Of a stretch of DNA of 64,000 nucleotides, positions 52,640-62,104 are shown one piece after another. Location: positions 7,378,001 to 7,442,000 of the forward strand of contig NZ_CP109430.1 of the NCBI RefSeq assembly GCF_036250735.1, given 5' to 3'. The DNA comes from Streptosporangium sp. NBC_01495 (lineage in GTDB: Bacteria > Actinomycetota > Actinomycetes > Streptosporangiales > Streptosporangiaceae). Within the stretch, counting starts at the first letter, position 1. Each line of letters starts with the position of its first letter. The position numbers and the translations under genes are program-made. The notes under the pieces were generated by a model. That model made no database searches. It was not told the DNA's origin and saw only the letters and a program-made list of their open reading frames with translations.

Positions 52640-54169
52640 TCAAGGGGCGGAGGGGCAATCCTGCACGGGGAGGGTCCGCTCCCACGGCCAGCGTCGCACG
52701 TCCGGGGAGAGCGCGCACGGCTGCCGCGCCTGGGCCACGTCCACCCCCGGGTTGGCCGCCAGCAACGGCCGGATGTGCTTCTCGTACGCCTCCTCCCACA
52801 TCTTGTTGGCCGGATCGGCGTAGGAGCGGTAGAGCGCGAGGTCGACCAGGGTGCGCAGCGCGCCGTTGGAACCCGCGTTGACCGCCCACATCTCCGTCTT
52901 CTCCAGCGCGATGTCGTGGTGACGCAACTTCCTGCCCGGCTCGGCGACGAACCCGGCCAGCAGGGCCGCGTCGGTGGTCACCGCGTCGACCGCCCTGTTG
53001 GCCGCGAGGCCGTCCGCGAAACGGTCCACGCACTTGCTGATCAGGAGCTCGGCGATGGGATCGACCTTGATCGCCTTCTTCAGCTCGGTCAGGGAGGTCG
53101 AGGTGCCGAGCGAGCAGACCCTCTTGCCCTCGAGCTGCCCCAGGGAGGTGACGTTGTCGTCGGGGTAGTCGGACCTGGTCACCACCGACTGCTCGGTGTA
53201 GAGGTAGGGGGTGGAGAAGCCGACGGAGGGGTCGGCCTTGCGTTCCGGCGTCACACTGAAGGTCGCCACCACGAGGTCGACCTTGACGAAGGTGCCGTCC
53301 GTGTCGCGGGCCTGCATGCGCGCCCTGTCCTCGGTCTCGATGGACAGGAAGTCGACCTGGTCGGGCCGGAAACCCAGATCCGCCGCGATCATGTAGGCGA
53401 TGTCGATGTCGAAGCCGGCGAAACCGGTCTCGCCCGGCTTCCGCAGGGCGATGCCCGGGGTGTCCTCCTTCACGCCGACCAGGAGCCTGTCCTTGTTCAG
53501 AAGCCCCGCCTTCTCGCGCAGCTCGGCCTCGGTGGGAGGCCCGCCCACCCACGCGATGGACACCCCGACCACGACCGAGGCGAGGACCAGCGCGATCCAG
53601 GCGGCCAGCCGGAAGCGGCGGAACCGGCGCCTGCGGGGCGGCCCCGACGGTCCCGGCGGGCCGATCGGCGGCCCGGAGTGGGCGTCTCCGGCGTCCGCGC
53701 CCTCGGACCGCGGGTCACGGTCGTAGCGGTCGTCGTCCCACCGGTCGCGGTCGTACCGCTCGTCGGAGCGCCGGTCGCGCTCATAGCGGTCGTCGTCCCA
53801 GCGGTCACGCTCGTACGGTCCCCGGGGCCGCCGCCCCTGCCCGTGGCGATCGTCGTCTCGCCGGTCGCGCTCATAGCGGTCGTCGGGCCGCCGGTCACGC
53901 TCGTACCGGTCGCCGTCCCGCCGGTCGGGCTCGTCACCCGGCCGCCGGTCACGCTCGCCCACGGCCCGGTCCCGGCGCTCGCCGGCGGGCGTCTCCCCGG
54001 TCTCCCCGGTCTCCCCGCCGGTTCGCCGGGAGCGTTCCACCCCGGCTCGCCGACCGGGAGCGTCACCGGCCGGGCCGCCGGTCTCCTCCCGGGAAGACCG
54101 GCCCCGCGTCTCGGGAGGGGAGGACACCCCCTCCGGCCGCTTTTCCCCGTCCGCAGGTTCCTTTGCCAT
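52640..54169 (-). CDS. Membrane-tethered solute-binding protein (SBP family 3) with charged repeat tail
   Basis: A 509-residue protein. Residues 1-185 are disordered and highly charged, with about seven copies of a 10-residue 'RYERDRRxDD' unit (79-150). Residues 188-208 are one membrane span ('LAAWIALVLASVVVGVSIAW'). Residues 220-470 are a family 3 amino-acid-type binding domain ('LLVGVKEDTPG', 'GFAGFDIDIAYMIAADLG', 'VDLVVATFSVTPERK'). It should face outside while the charged tail stays in the cytoplasm. No ABC permease or ATPase for it is adjacent; a multi-pass protein follows. A sensor-like role is possible. Confidence 0.8.
   Translation of the reverse strand: MAKEPADGEKRPEGVSSPPETRGRSSREETGGPAGDAPGRRAGVERSRRTGGETGETGETPAGERRDRAVGERDRRPGDEPDRRDGDRYERDRRPDDRYERDRRDDDRHGQGRRPRGPYERDRWDDDRYERDRRSDERYDRDRWDDDRYDRDPRSEGADAGDAHSGPPIGPPGPSGPPRRRRFRRFRLAAWIALVLASVVVGVSIAWVGGPPTEAELREKAGLLNKDRLLVGVKEDTPGIALRKPGETGFAGFDIDIAYMIAADLGFRPDQVDFLSIETEDRARMQARDTDGTFVKVDLVVATFSVTPERKADPSVGFSTPYLYTEQSVVTRSDYPDDNVTSLGQLEGKRVCSLGTSTSLTELKKAIKVDPIAELLISKCVDRFADGLAANRAVDAVTTDAALLAGFVAEPGRKLRHHDIALEKTEMWAVNAGSNGALRTLVDLALYRSYADPANKMWEEAYEKHIRPLLAANPGVDVAQARQPCALSPDVRRWPWERTLPVQDCPSAP
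53720..53935. repeat. 30-bp tandem repeats encoding the charged tail
   Basis: About seven imperfect copies of a 30-bp unit (GGTCACGCTCGTACCGGTCG-like on the plus strand) encode the 'RYERDRRxDD' decamers. Confidence 0.8.
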
Positions 54170-54296
54170 GACACCCCCGGACTCCGCTTTTCTGGGCAGG
54201 CTATGTCGTCATCACCCACCGTGGGAGCCCCTTCATCAAGAAGTGATCAAATAGGACCTTATTGATATGAAAAGTCCGATTCAGATGCTTTGGGGG

Positions 54297-54986
54297 TCAG
54301 ACGGCGAGAAGGCGGTGAATTCCCTCCCCGCGCAATTCCTCGGCCGCCCCCGAATGGACGACGTGCCCGGCGTCGAGAATGAGGAAGCGGTCGGCGAGGC
54401 GGAGCGCCAGATCCAGATACTGCTCGACCAGCAGGAGCGACAGGCCCGTGGCGTGCAGCCGCTCGATCGCCTCCTCGATCTCGATGATGATCGACGGCTG
54501 GATGCCCTCGGTGGGCTCGTCGAGAATGAGCAGCTTGGGACGGGTGACGAGGGCTCGGGCGATGGCGAGCTGCTGTTGCTGCCCGCCGGACAGGAACCCG
54601 GCGCGCCGCTTGAGCAGCGGCTTCAGACGCGGGAAGGTCTCCAGGGCCTCCTCCAGCGCCTCCTGCGGCCCCTTGGCGGCCTCCAGCGTGACCTGAAGGT
54701 TGCCGAGCACGCTGAGCTGGGGGAACGTCTCGTGCCCCTGGGGAACGTACGCCATGCCGAGCCGGACCCGCTCGTGAGGCGGCATGCGCGTCACGTCGCG
54801 GCCCTCGAAGGTGACCGACCCCGCGGTGGCGGGCAGCACGCCCATCACGGTGTTGAGCAGGGTGGTCTTGCCGACCCCGTTGCGGCCCATCACGCACATC
54901 AGCTGCCCGGGTTCCACCTCCAGGGAGACCCCGAACAGCACCCGGGCCCTGCCGTACCCGGCGTCAAGTTCCTGTACCGACAGCAT
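54297..54986 (-). CDS. urtE: Urea ABC transporter ATPase UrtE
   Basis: A 229-residue LivF-type ABC ATPase: Walker A 'GRNGVGKTT', signature 'LSGGQQQQLAIARAL', Walker B 'LLILDEPTEGIQPS'. The 'DEPTEGIQPSIIIEIEEAI' sequence is typical of UrtE. It overlaps urtD by 23 nt and is the last gene of the urea-uptake operon. Confidence 0.92.
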   Translation of the reverse strand: MLSVQELDAGYGRARVLFGVSLEVEPGQLMCVMGRNGVGKTTLLNTVMGVLPATAGSVTFEGRDVTRMPPHERVRLGMAYVPQGHETFPQLSVLGNLQVTLEAAKGPQEALEEALETFPRLKPLLKRRAGFLSGGQQQQLAIARALVTRPKLLILDEPTEGIQPSIIIEIEEAIERLHATGLSLLLVEQYLDLALRLADRFLILDAGHVVHSGAAEELRGEGIHRLLAV

Positions 54987-55722
54987 CGCTGCGCTTCCTT
55001 CCGAGATAGACCTCCTGCACGCGCGGGTCGTCGCGGACCTGGTCGACCGATCCCTCGATCAGCACCTTGCCCTCGTGCAGGACGGTGACCTGCGAGGCGT
55101 ACCTGCGCAGGAACTCCATGTCATGTTCGATCACGATCACCGTGTGGTCGTTCGCCACGGACGTCAGGAGCTCGCCGGTACGCTCCCGCTCGTCCTTGGA
55201 CATACCGGCCACCGGCTCGTCCAGCAGGAGCAGCTTGGGGCGCTGGGTGAGCAGCATGCCGATCTCCAGCCACTGCCGCTGCCCGTGGGAGAGCACCCCC
55301 GCGGGCCGGTCGGCCAACTCCTTCAGGCCGGTGGTCTCCAGAGCCTCGGCGACGGCGTCGGAGATGCCGCGCCTGCGCCGGGCCAGCGACCAGAGCGGGC
55401 GGCGGAAGGACGCCGCCAGGTCGAGGTTCTCCAGGACGCTCAGCTCCTCGAAGACCACCGAGGTCTGGAAGGTCCGCCCGACGCCGAGCCGTACGATCCT
55501 GTGCTCGCGCAGGCCCACCAGACTGTGCCCGTCGAAGACGACCTCGCCGGTGGTCGGGCGGGTGAGGCCGGTGATGACGTCGATGAGCGTGGTCTTCCCC
55601 GCCCCGTTGGGGCCGATCAGGAAGCGCAGCTCCCCCTTCTCGACCGTCAGGTCGATGCCGTCGATGGCGCGGAAGCCGTCGAAGACCACCGACAGCCCGC
55701 GTACCTCGATCATCGGACTCAT
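54964..55722 (-). CDS. urtD: Urea ABC transporter ATPase UrtD
   Basis: A 252-residue LivG-type ABC ATPase: Walker A 'GPNGAGKTT', signature 'LSHGQRQWLEIGMLL', Walker B 'LLLLDEPVAGMS'. The 'SHGQ' signature is typical of UrtD. GGAGG lies 4 nt before the ATG at 55722, which overlaps the urtC stop. Confidence 0.92.
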   Translation of the reverse strand: MSPMIEVRGLSVVFDGFRAIDGIDLTVEKGELRFLIGPNGAGKTTLIDVITGLTRPTTGEVVFDGHSLVGLREHRIVRLGVGRTFQTSVVFEELSVLENLDLAASFRRPLWSLARRRRGISDAVAEALETTGLKELADRPAGVLSHGQRQWLEIGMLLTQRPKLLLLDEPVAGMSKDERERTGELLTSVANDHTVIVIEHDMEFLRRYASQVTVLHEGKVLIEGSVDQVRDDPRVQEVYLGRKRSDAVGTGT

Positions 55723-56825
55723 CGGACCTCCTCCATGACTCTCGTGTCGGGAGCGTCCGCGGGCGGCGGCTCGGGGTCCGTACGGCGCCTCGACCTGCGC
55801 GCCCAGGCGTCGCGCGCCGACGCCGCCACGCCGAGGATCCCCTTGGGGGCCAGGGTCATGACGAGGATGAACAGCGCGCCCTGGAGGTAGAGCCAGCCGT
55901 CGGCGAACTGCTCGCTGAAGGACGTCTTGGCGTACCCCATGACGACCGCGCCGAGGATCGCCCCGGCCAGCGCGAACCTGCCGCCCACCGCGACCGCGAC
56001 GACGAGTTCGAGGGAGGGGACCACCCCCAGCAGCGCGGGCGAGATGATGCCGACCACGGGCACGAACAGGGCACCCGCGAGCCCGGCCATGCCCGCCGAC
56101 AGCGCGAAGGTGACGGTCTTGACCCTGGCCGGGTCGTAGCCGAGGAACCTGACGCGGTCCTCGCCGTCCCTGATGGCGACGAGCAGCCGCCCGAAGCGGC
56201 TTTTCACCAGCTGGCGGGCACCGAGGTAGAGCAGGCCGGTGACGATCGCGACCGCGAAGTACAGCCCGCGCTGGGTGGAGTCGGCCGCCAGGTCCTGGCC
56301 GAACAGGTCGTAGAAGTTGGTCAGGCCGTTGGTGCCGCCGGTCAGGCCCTGCTGGCCGACGAGCAGGATGACGAACGCGGCGGCGAGCGCCTGGGTGAGG
56401 ATCGCGAAGTAGGCGCCGCGCACCCGCTGCCTGAACACCAGCAGGCCCAGCACCGTGGCGATCAGCATCGGCCCGACGACGACCATGGCGAGCGCGAACA
56501 CCGGGTTGGCGAACGGTTTCCACAGGGCGGGCAGCTGCTCGACCCCGCTCCACACCATGAAGTCGGGCAGGTCGCCCTGGGCGTCCACCAGTTTCAGGTG
56601 CATCGCCATCGCATAGCCGCCGAGCCCGAAGAACACGCCCTGGCCGAGGACGAGCATGCCGCCCTGCCCCCAGGCCAGGCCGATGCCCAGGGCGATGATC
56701 GCGAAGCAGAGATACTTGGCCAGCAGGCCGAGGCGGAAGGGCTCCAGCAGGAGCGGTGCGACCACCAGGGCCAGCACCGCCACCACCGCGAAGACCCCGG
56801 GCCCCTTGAGTCGTGCGAGGTTCAT
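55719..56825 (-). CDS. urtC: Urea ABC transporter permease UrtC
   Basis: A 368-residue LivM-type permease with about ten membrane spans. 'GLAWGQGGMLVLGQGVFFGLGG' in outline and 'QGLTGGTNGL' match UrtC. The start at ATG 56825 is favoured because the upstream extension falls in the mobile-element relic. It is separated from urtB by 265 bp of relic DNA, unlike the close packing of urtCDE, and lacks a clear ribosome-binding site. Confidence 0.9.
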   Translation of the reverse strand: MNLARLKGPGVFAVVAVLALVVAPLLLEPFRLGLLAKYLCFAIIALGIGLAWGQGGMLVLGQGVFFGLGGYAMAMHLKLVDAQGDLPDFMVWSGVEQLPALWKPFANPVFALAMVVVGPMLIATVLGLLVFRQRVRGAYFAILTQALAAAFVILLVGQQGLTGGTNGLTNFYDLFGQDLAADSTQRGLYFAVAIVTGLLYLGARQLVKSRFGRLLVAIRDGEDRVRFLGYDPARVKTVTFALSAGMAGLAGALFVPVVGIISPALLGVVPSLELVVAVAVGGRFALAGAILGAVVMGYAKTSFSEQFADGWLYLQGALFILVMTLAPKGILGVAASARDAWARRSRRRTDPEPPPADAPDTRVMEEVR

Positions 56826-57085
56826 CGGAATTCCGGGGCGAAGTCCCCTGGCTTCAGCCAAAGGCAGGAGGCCCCTCCCTCCCTTCCGGTATGGTCACTC
56901 GCGGGTTTGCGACAACCAAGCAGACCCTGCAGAGTCGCAAAATCCTCGCCGCCGGGCTGGTGGAGAGGTGAAACGCCTGCGGAGCTGATGTAAGACACGG
57001 CACTCGTCCCGGGTGTCTGCGGTCGGCGGTGAAACAGGAACTCCGACCTGTGAAGGTTGGAATCCTTCGGCTTCAGCCGTGGGGA
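56826..57085 (+). mobile_element. Relic of an IS200/IS605-type element (tnpB 3' end and omega-RNA-like hairpin)
   Basis: Between urtC and urtB, on the opposite strand. Both ends carry a hairpin with GGCTTCAGCC (near 56850 and 57070). The right part contains GTGAAGGTTGGAATCC, then the hairpin, then GGGGAGAATGTCAA, the pattern I recall from tnpB right ends that form the omega-RNA scaffold. In one frame the interior reads KILAAGLVER, a stop, then NACGADVR and later AVKQE, which matches TnpB C-termini. Most of tnpB is gone. Exact borders are uncertain. Confidence 0.7.
56900..57075 (+). pseudogene. tnpB C-terminal remnant
   Basis: Frame through AAAATCCTC (56940 on): 'RKILAAGLVER', then an in-frame TGA where TnpB usually has Leu, then 'NACGADVRHGTRPGCLRSAV' and 'KQELRPVKVGILRLQPWGE'. 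The upstream catalytic RuvC region is absent. An 8-bp inverted repeat (56906-56913 with 56934-56941) lies inside. Confidence 0.65.
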
Positions 57086-57090
57086 GAATG

Positions 57091-57957
57091 TCAAGTCAGC
57101 GCCCTCGATCGGAGTACGAACAGGCCCTGCGGCCGGAACTGGAGGAAGGCGATGATCGCGGCGAACACAATGACCTTCGCCAGGCTGGCGTCGCTCCAGA
57201 ACTCGGCGTACGAGTTGAGCAGGCCGAGTCCCGCGGCGGCGATGACGGCGCCGCGCAGCTGGCCGAGCCCTCCGGCGACGACCACGAGGAAGGCGTCGAC
57301 GATGTAGTAGGTGCCGAGGGCGGGCCCGACGGGGCCGATGAGGGTGAGGGCGACCCCGGCGACCCCGGCCAGGCCGGAGCCGATGAAGAAGGTGCGCTGG
57401 TCCACGCGGGCGGTGTTGATGCCGCTGACCGCGGCCAGCTGCCGGTTCTGCATCACCGCCTGCATCCGCCGGCCCTGGCCGGTGCGGTTCATGTAGGCCC
57501 AGATGCCGATGACGGTGAGGACGGCCAGGGCGAAGATGAACAGCCGGTTGTACGGCAGGGACGCGATGCCGCCCTGCAGCCAGGTGGGCGCCTGGACCTG
57601 CACGTTGGGCGCCCCGAACAGGTCGCGGGCGAGCTGCTGCAGCACGAGGCTGACGCCCCAGGTGAGCAGCAGGGTGTCGAGCGGGCGGCCGTAGAAGTGA
57701 CGGATCGCGGTCCGCTCCAGGATGAGCCCCATCAGCCCGGCGACCAGGAAGGCGACGGGCAGAGCGACGATCACGGCCATCCGGCCGGTGAGGTCCTGGA
57801 GCAGGTAGGCGGTGTACGCGCCCGCCATGATGAACTCGCCGTGGGCCATGTTGATCACGCCCATCTGGCCGAACGTGAACGTCAGGCCGAGGGCGATGAG
57901 GAGCAGCACGGCGCCGATGGACAGGCCGATCGGGAGCTGGTTGAGAAAAGCCTCCAC
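57091..57957 (-). CDS. urtB: Urea ABC transporter permease UrtB
   Basis: A 288-residue LivH-type permease with about eight spans. 'LTFTFGQMGVINMAHGEFIMAG' in outline is the conserved LivH/UrtB block. The GTG at 57957 has GAAGGGGA about 6 nt upstream; the ATG at 58008 falls in the stem-loop that follows urtA. The stop lies directly against the IS relic. Confidence 0.91.
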   Translation of the reverse strand: MEAFLNQLPIGLSIGAVLLLIALGLTFTFGQMGVINMAHGEFIMAGAYTAYLLQDLTGRMAVIVALPVAFLVAGLMGLILERTAIRHFYGRPLDTLLLTWGVSLVLQQLARDLFGAPNVQVQAPTWLQGGIASLPYNRLFIFALAVLTVIGIWAYMNRTGQGRRMQAVMQNRQLAAVSGINTARVDQRTFFIGSGLAGVAGVALTLIGPVGPALGTYYIVDAFLVVVAGGLGQLRGAVIAAAGLGLLNSYAEFWSDASLAKVIVFAAIIAFLQFRPQGLFVLRSRALT

Positions 57958-57983
57958 CGAAGGTCCCCTTCCTACGAGTGTTT

Positions 57984-58061
57984 GGCTCCGGATCGGGCCG
58001 TACCGCATTGTGGGTGCGTCACGGTGCTGCCCGTGATCTGGTCACGGCCCGGTCCGGAGCC
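57984..58061 (-). promoter_or_regulatory. Large stem-loop between urtA and urtB
   Basis: GGCTCCGGATCGGGCCGT (57984-58001) pairs with ACGGCCCGGTCCGGAGCC (58044-58061) with one G-T pair, around a 42-nt loop with its own small hairpin. Such structures behind binding-protein genes usually cap or stabilise the upstream transcript, so UrtA is made in excess over the permease. Confidence 0.6.
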
Positions 58062-58075
58062 GGTCTGAGAGGGGA

Positions 58076-59311
58076 TCAGCCGTTGGCCAGGCCGCTCGCC
58101 CAGGGGTAGCCCTTGAGGTAGGGGTCGGGCTTGATCGGCTTGCCGGAGTTCCAGACCTCCTTGATGAGGCCGTCGGGCTGGATCACCCCGATCCTGGCCG
58201 TCTTGTACATGTGCTGGTTCTCGCCGTCGATGGTGACCAGGCCCTCGGGGCGCTCCAGGGCGATGCCCCCGGCGGCCTTCCTGACGGCCTCGACCTCGAC
58301 GGATCCGGCCTTCTTGGCGGCCTCGGCCCACAGGTAGACGGCGTTGTATCCGGCCTCCATCGGGTCGGAGGTCACCTTGTCGGCGCCGTACTTGGCCTTG
58401 AACGCGGCGACGAACTTCTCGTTGGCCGGGTTCTCGGTGGTCTGGTAGTAGTTCCAGGCGACGGGGTGTCCGGCGATGTTGTCGACGCCGATGCCCTTGA
58501 CCTCCTCCTCGGCGACGCTCACCGACAGGACGGGCATCTGCTCGGCGGTGACCCCGGCGCTGTTGAGCTGCTTGAAGAAGGCGACGTTGCTGTCACCGTT
58601 GAGGGTGTTGAAGACGGCGTCCGGCTTGGCCTGGACGACCTTGTTGGTCAGCGTGCTGTACTCGGTGTGGCCGAGCGGGGTGTACTCCTCGCCGAGGATC
58701 TCCATCCCGTTCGCCGCCGCGTACGCCTTGATGATCTTGTTGGCGGTGCGCGGGAAGACGTAGTCGCTGCCGACCAGGAAGATCTTCTTCTTGCCCTGTT
58801 CCTTGAGGTAGTCGAGGCCGGGGATGATCTGCTGGTTGGTGGTGGCGCCGGTGTAGAAGATGTACGGCGAGCTCTCCAGGCCCTCGTACTGAACCGGGTA
58901 CCACAGCAGGGCCTTGCTCCGCTCGAACACCGGCAGCATCGCCTTGCGGCTGGCGGAGGTCCATCCGCCGAAGGTGGTGGCGACCTTGTCCTGGCGGATG
59001 AGCTTGGTGGCCTTCTCCGCGAAGGTGGGCCAGTCGGACGCGCCGTCCTCGACCACGGGGATCAGCTTCTTGCCGAGCACGCCGCCGGCGGCGTTGATCT
59101 CCTCGATGGCGAGCAGCTCGGAGTCCCTGACGGTCACCTCGCTGATGGCCATGGTGCCGCTGAGCGAGTGCAGGATGCCGACCTTGATGCCGTCCTCACC
59201 ACCGCCGGCGGAGGCCGCGTCCGTGCCCGCAGGGGCTTCGCTTCCACAGGCGGCCAGCGCCGCGGCCAGCGCCACGACGGTGACTCCGGAGCGCCATGCT
59301 GTGTTCCTCAA
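58076..59311 (-). CDS. urtA: Urea ABC transporter substrate-binding lipoprotein UrtA
   Basis: A 411-residue lipoprotein capturing urea outside the membrane. Signal peptide with lipobox 'ALAACGSE', then '[20 protein letters not shown]' in outline, '[13 protein letters not shown]'-like block ('[11 protein letters not shown]') and '[12 protein letters not shown]', all typical of UrtA. The start is TTG 59311, with AAGGAGGA 7 nt upstream. First gene of urtABCDE, divergent from urease. Confidence 0.93.
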   Translation of the reverse strand: MRNTAWRSGVTVVALAAALAACGSEAPAGTDAASAGGGEDGIKVGILHSLSGTMAISEVTVRDSELLAIEEINAAGGVLGKKLIPVVEDGASDWPTFAEKATKLIRQDKVATTFGGWTSASRKAMLPVFERSKALLWYPVQYEGLESSPYIFYTGATTNQQIIPGLDYLKEQGKKKIFLVGSDYVFPRTANKIIKAYAAANGMEILGEEYTPLGHTEYSTLTNKVVQAKPDAVFNTLNGDSNVAFFKQLNSAGVTAEQMPVLSVSVAEEEVKGIGVDNIAGHPVAWNYYQTTENPANEKFVAAFKAKYGADKVTSDPMEAGYNAVYLWAEAAKKAGSVEVEAVRKAAGGIALERPEGLVTIDGENQHMYKTARIGVIQPDGLIKEVWNSGKPIKPDPYLKGYPWASGLANG

Positions 59312-59642
59312 TGACTTTCCTCCTTGCCGGTACGGCCCCCGCACCGATCTATCTGCCGTCAAGGTGACTGAGTGAGGTTTCCCGCCCAGTTCATAATTGT
59401 TAATTGCACTTTGCCGGGAGCTAACCGCCGTGACAGGACGTGGCAGCGCGAACACCACGCCGTTTTTTGTCCCGACAAATCAGCAAATTTCGTGATATCT
59501 ACTTCGGAGCGCGCCGGTATACCCGCAGGAAAGGGGGCGCCGATGGACGCTTCTGCCCCGTTCGTGCGGCTCGCGCCACCTGGAAACCAGCACGACATCG
59601 ACGTGCAACATCATGGAAACCGCCGGTTCCTATGGTCCGGGA
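59312..59642. promoter_or_regulatory. Divergent urtA/ureA promoter region
   Basis: A 331-bp gap containing AT-rich islands (AATTGTTAATT near 59396; TTTTTT near 59464). TATGGT (59631-59636) ends 6 nt before the ureA ATG, and ureA has no good ribosome-binding site, so its transcript may be leaderless. I could not find a convincing GlnR box. Confidence 0.45.
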
Positions 59643-59945
<303 letters not shown>

Positions 59946-60005
59946 GCCCCGGCCGATCTCGTGAGGACCAGCCGATCCCGTGCACCCCAGGAACGGTGAG
60001 CGCCG

Positions 60006-60332
60006 ATGACACCCGGTGAGATCCAGTACGGCGACACGCCCATCCCGCTCAACCCGGGCCGCGAGCGCGTCACCGTCCGAGTCGTCAACACCGCCGACCG
60101 ACCGATCCAGGTCGGCTCGCACTACCACTTCGCCGCGTGCAACCCCGGCCTGGAGTTCGACCGCCAGGCGGCCTGGGGCACCCGGCTCGACGTCCCGGCC
60201 GGCACGGCGGTGCGGTTCGAGCCCGGTGTGGAGCGCGACGTGACCCTCGTGCCGATCGGCGGCCTGCGGATCGTCCCCGGTCTCCGCTCCGAGTGGGCCG
60301 GACCTCTCGACGGGAGCCCCAGTGTTCATTGA
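60006..60332 (+). CDS. ureB: Urease beta subunit
   Basis: A 108-residue UreB: '[20 protein letters not shown]', '[20 protein letters not shown]' and '[11 protein letters not shown]' are the standard blocks. It overlaps ureC by 11 nt. Confidence 0.95.
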   Translation: MTPGEIQYGDTPIPLNPGRERVTVRVVNTADRPIQVGSHYHFAACNPGLEFDRQAAWGTRLDVPAGTAVRFEPGVERDVTLVPIGGLRIVPGLRSEWAGPLDGSPSVH

Positions 60333-62037
60333 ACGATCCCGCTACGCCGCGCTCTACGGCCCCACCACCGGCGACCGGATCAGGCTGGCCGACACCGACC
60401 TGCTCGTCGAGGTCACCGAGGACCTGTCGATGGGCCCGTCGGGGGCGGGCGACGAGGCCGTCTTCGGCGGCGGCAAGGTCATCAGGGAGTCGATGGGCCA
60501 GGCCAGGACCACCAGGGCCGAGGGGTCGCCCGACCTGGTGATCACCGGAGCGGTGATCCTCGACCACTGGGGCGTGGTGAAGGCCGACATCGGGATCAGG
60601 GACGGCCGCATCGTCGCGATCGGCAAGGCCGGAAACCCCGACACCATGGACGGCGTCCACCCCGACCTGGTCATCGGCCCCTCGACCGAGATCCTCGCGG
60701 GCAACGGGAAGATCCTGACCGCCGGGGCGATCGACTCCCACGTCCACCTGATCTGCCCGCAGATCCTCGACGAGGCCCTCGCCGCGGGGGTGACCACCAT
60801 CGTGGGCGGCGGCACCGGGCCCGCCGAGGGCACCAAGGCCACCACCGTCACCGGCACCTGGTATCTCGCCCGGATGCTGGAGTCGCTCGACTCCTACCCG
60901 ATCAACGTCGCACTGCTCGGCAAGGGCAACACGGTCAGCCGCGACGGCCTGCTCGAACAGCTCCGCGCCGGGGCCTCGGGCTTCAAGCTGCACGAGGACT
61001 GGGGTACCACCCCCGCCGCCATCGACGCCTGCCTGTCGGTCGCCGACGCCACCGGCACCCAGGTCACGATCCACACCGACACCCTCAACGAGGCCGGGTT
61101 CGTGGAGTCGACGCTGGCGGCGATCGGCGACCGGATGATCCACGCGTACCATACCGAGGGGGCGGGCGGCGGCCACGCGCCGGACATCATCCGGGTCGCC
61201 TCCTACGGCAACATCCTGCCGTCCTCGACCAATCCGACCCGCCCGCACACCGTCAACACGCTCGACGAGCACCTCGACATGCTGATGGTCTGCCACCACC
61301 TCAACCCGTCCATCCCCGAGGACCTGGCGTTCGCCGAGTCCCGGATCCGGCCGTCCACGATGGCGGCCGAGGACATCCTGCACGACATGGGCGCGATCTC
61401 GATGATCGGCTCGGACTCCCAGGCGATGGGCCGGGTGGGCGAGACGATCATCCGTACCTGGCAGACCGCGCACGTGATGAAGCGCCGCCGGGGCGCGCTT
61501 CCCGGCGACGGCCCCGCCGACAACCTCCGTGCCCGGCGCTACGTCGCCAAGTACACGATCTGCCCGGCCGTGGCCCACGGCCTGGACGGCGAGGTCGGCT
61601 CGGTGGAGACCGGCAAGCTGGCCGACCTGGTCCTGTGGGACCCGGCCTTCTTCGGCGTCAAACCGGACCTGGTGGTCAAGGGTGGTGTCATCGCGTACGC
61701 CCAGATGGGCGACGCCAACGCCTCCATCCCGACCCCGCAGCCGGTCATGCCGCGCCCGATGTTCGGCGCCGCCCCGGTCACCGCCGCCGCCACGTCCGTT
61801 CACTTCGTCGCCCCCCTCGCGATCGAGGACGGCCTCGCCGACCGCCTGGCCGTACGCAGGCGGCTGCTGCCGGTGGCCGACGTCCGCCGCAGGGGCAAGG
61901 AGAGCATGCCGCTCAACGACGCCATGCCCAGGATCGACATCCATCCCGACACCTTCGCCGTCAGCGTCGACGGCGAGGTGATCGAACCCGCCCCCGCCGA
62001 GACCCTGCCCATGACCCAGCGCTACTTCCTGTTCTGA
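60322..62037 (+). CDS. ureC: Urease alpha subunit (catalytic)
   Basis: A 571-residue UreC with a dinuclear nickel site. Ligands: H140/H142 in 'DSHVHL', carbamylated lysine K222 in '[10 protein letters not shown]', His in 'THTD'-like 'IHTDTLNE', His in '[15 protein letters not shown]' and Asp in 'GSDSQAMGR'. The mobile-flap 'MVCHHL' is present. GTG start inside ureB. All key residues are intact, so an active enzyme is expected. Confidence 0.96.
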   Translation: MFIERSRYAALYGPTTGDRIRLADTDLLVEVTEDLSMGPSGAGDEAVFGGGKVIRESMGQARTTRAEGSPDLVITGAVILDHWGVVKADIGIRDGRIVAIGKAGNPDTMDGVHPDLVIGPSTEILAGNGKILTAGAIDSHVHLICPQILDEALAAGVTTIVGGGTGPAEGTKATTVTGTWYLARMLESLDSYPINVALLGKGNTVSRDGLLEQLRAGASGFKLHEDWGTTPAAIDACLSVADATGTQVTIHTDTLNEAGFVESTLAAIGDRMIHAYHTEGAGGGHAPDIIRVASYGNILPSSTNPTRPHTVNTLDEHLDMLMVCHHLNPSIPEDLAFAESRIRPSTMAAEDILHDMGAISMIGSDSQAMGRVGETIIRTWQTAHVMKRRRGALPGDGPADNLRARRYVAKYTICPAVAHGLDGEVGSVETGKLADLVLWDPAFFGVKPDLVVKGGVIAYAQMGDANASIPTPQPVMPRPMFGAAPVTAAATSVHFVAPLAIEDGLADRLAVRRRLLPVADVRRRGKESMPLNDAMPRIDIHPDTFAVSVDGEVIEPAPAETLPMTQRYFLF

Positions 62038-62104
62038 CCGGCCCCCGATCGACCGCCGAACCGTCTCGTCCAGCCGTCTCGTCCAGCCGAAGGGAGGCCC
62101 GCGC

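Noticed and set aside
59340-59460. GlnR-type box in the urtA/ureA divergent region
   Set aside because: GTGAC and GTTTC blocks are present but in the wrong order and 8 bp apart instead of 6, so they do not fit the GlnR pattern.
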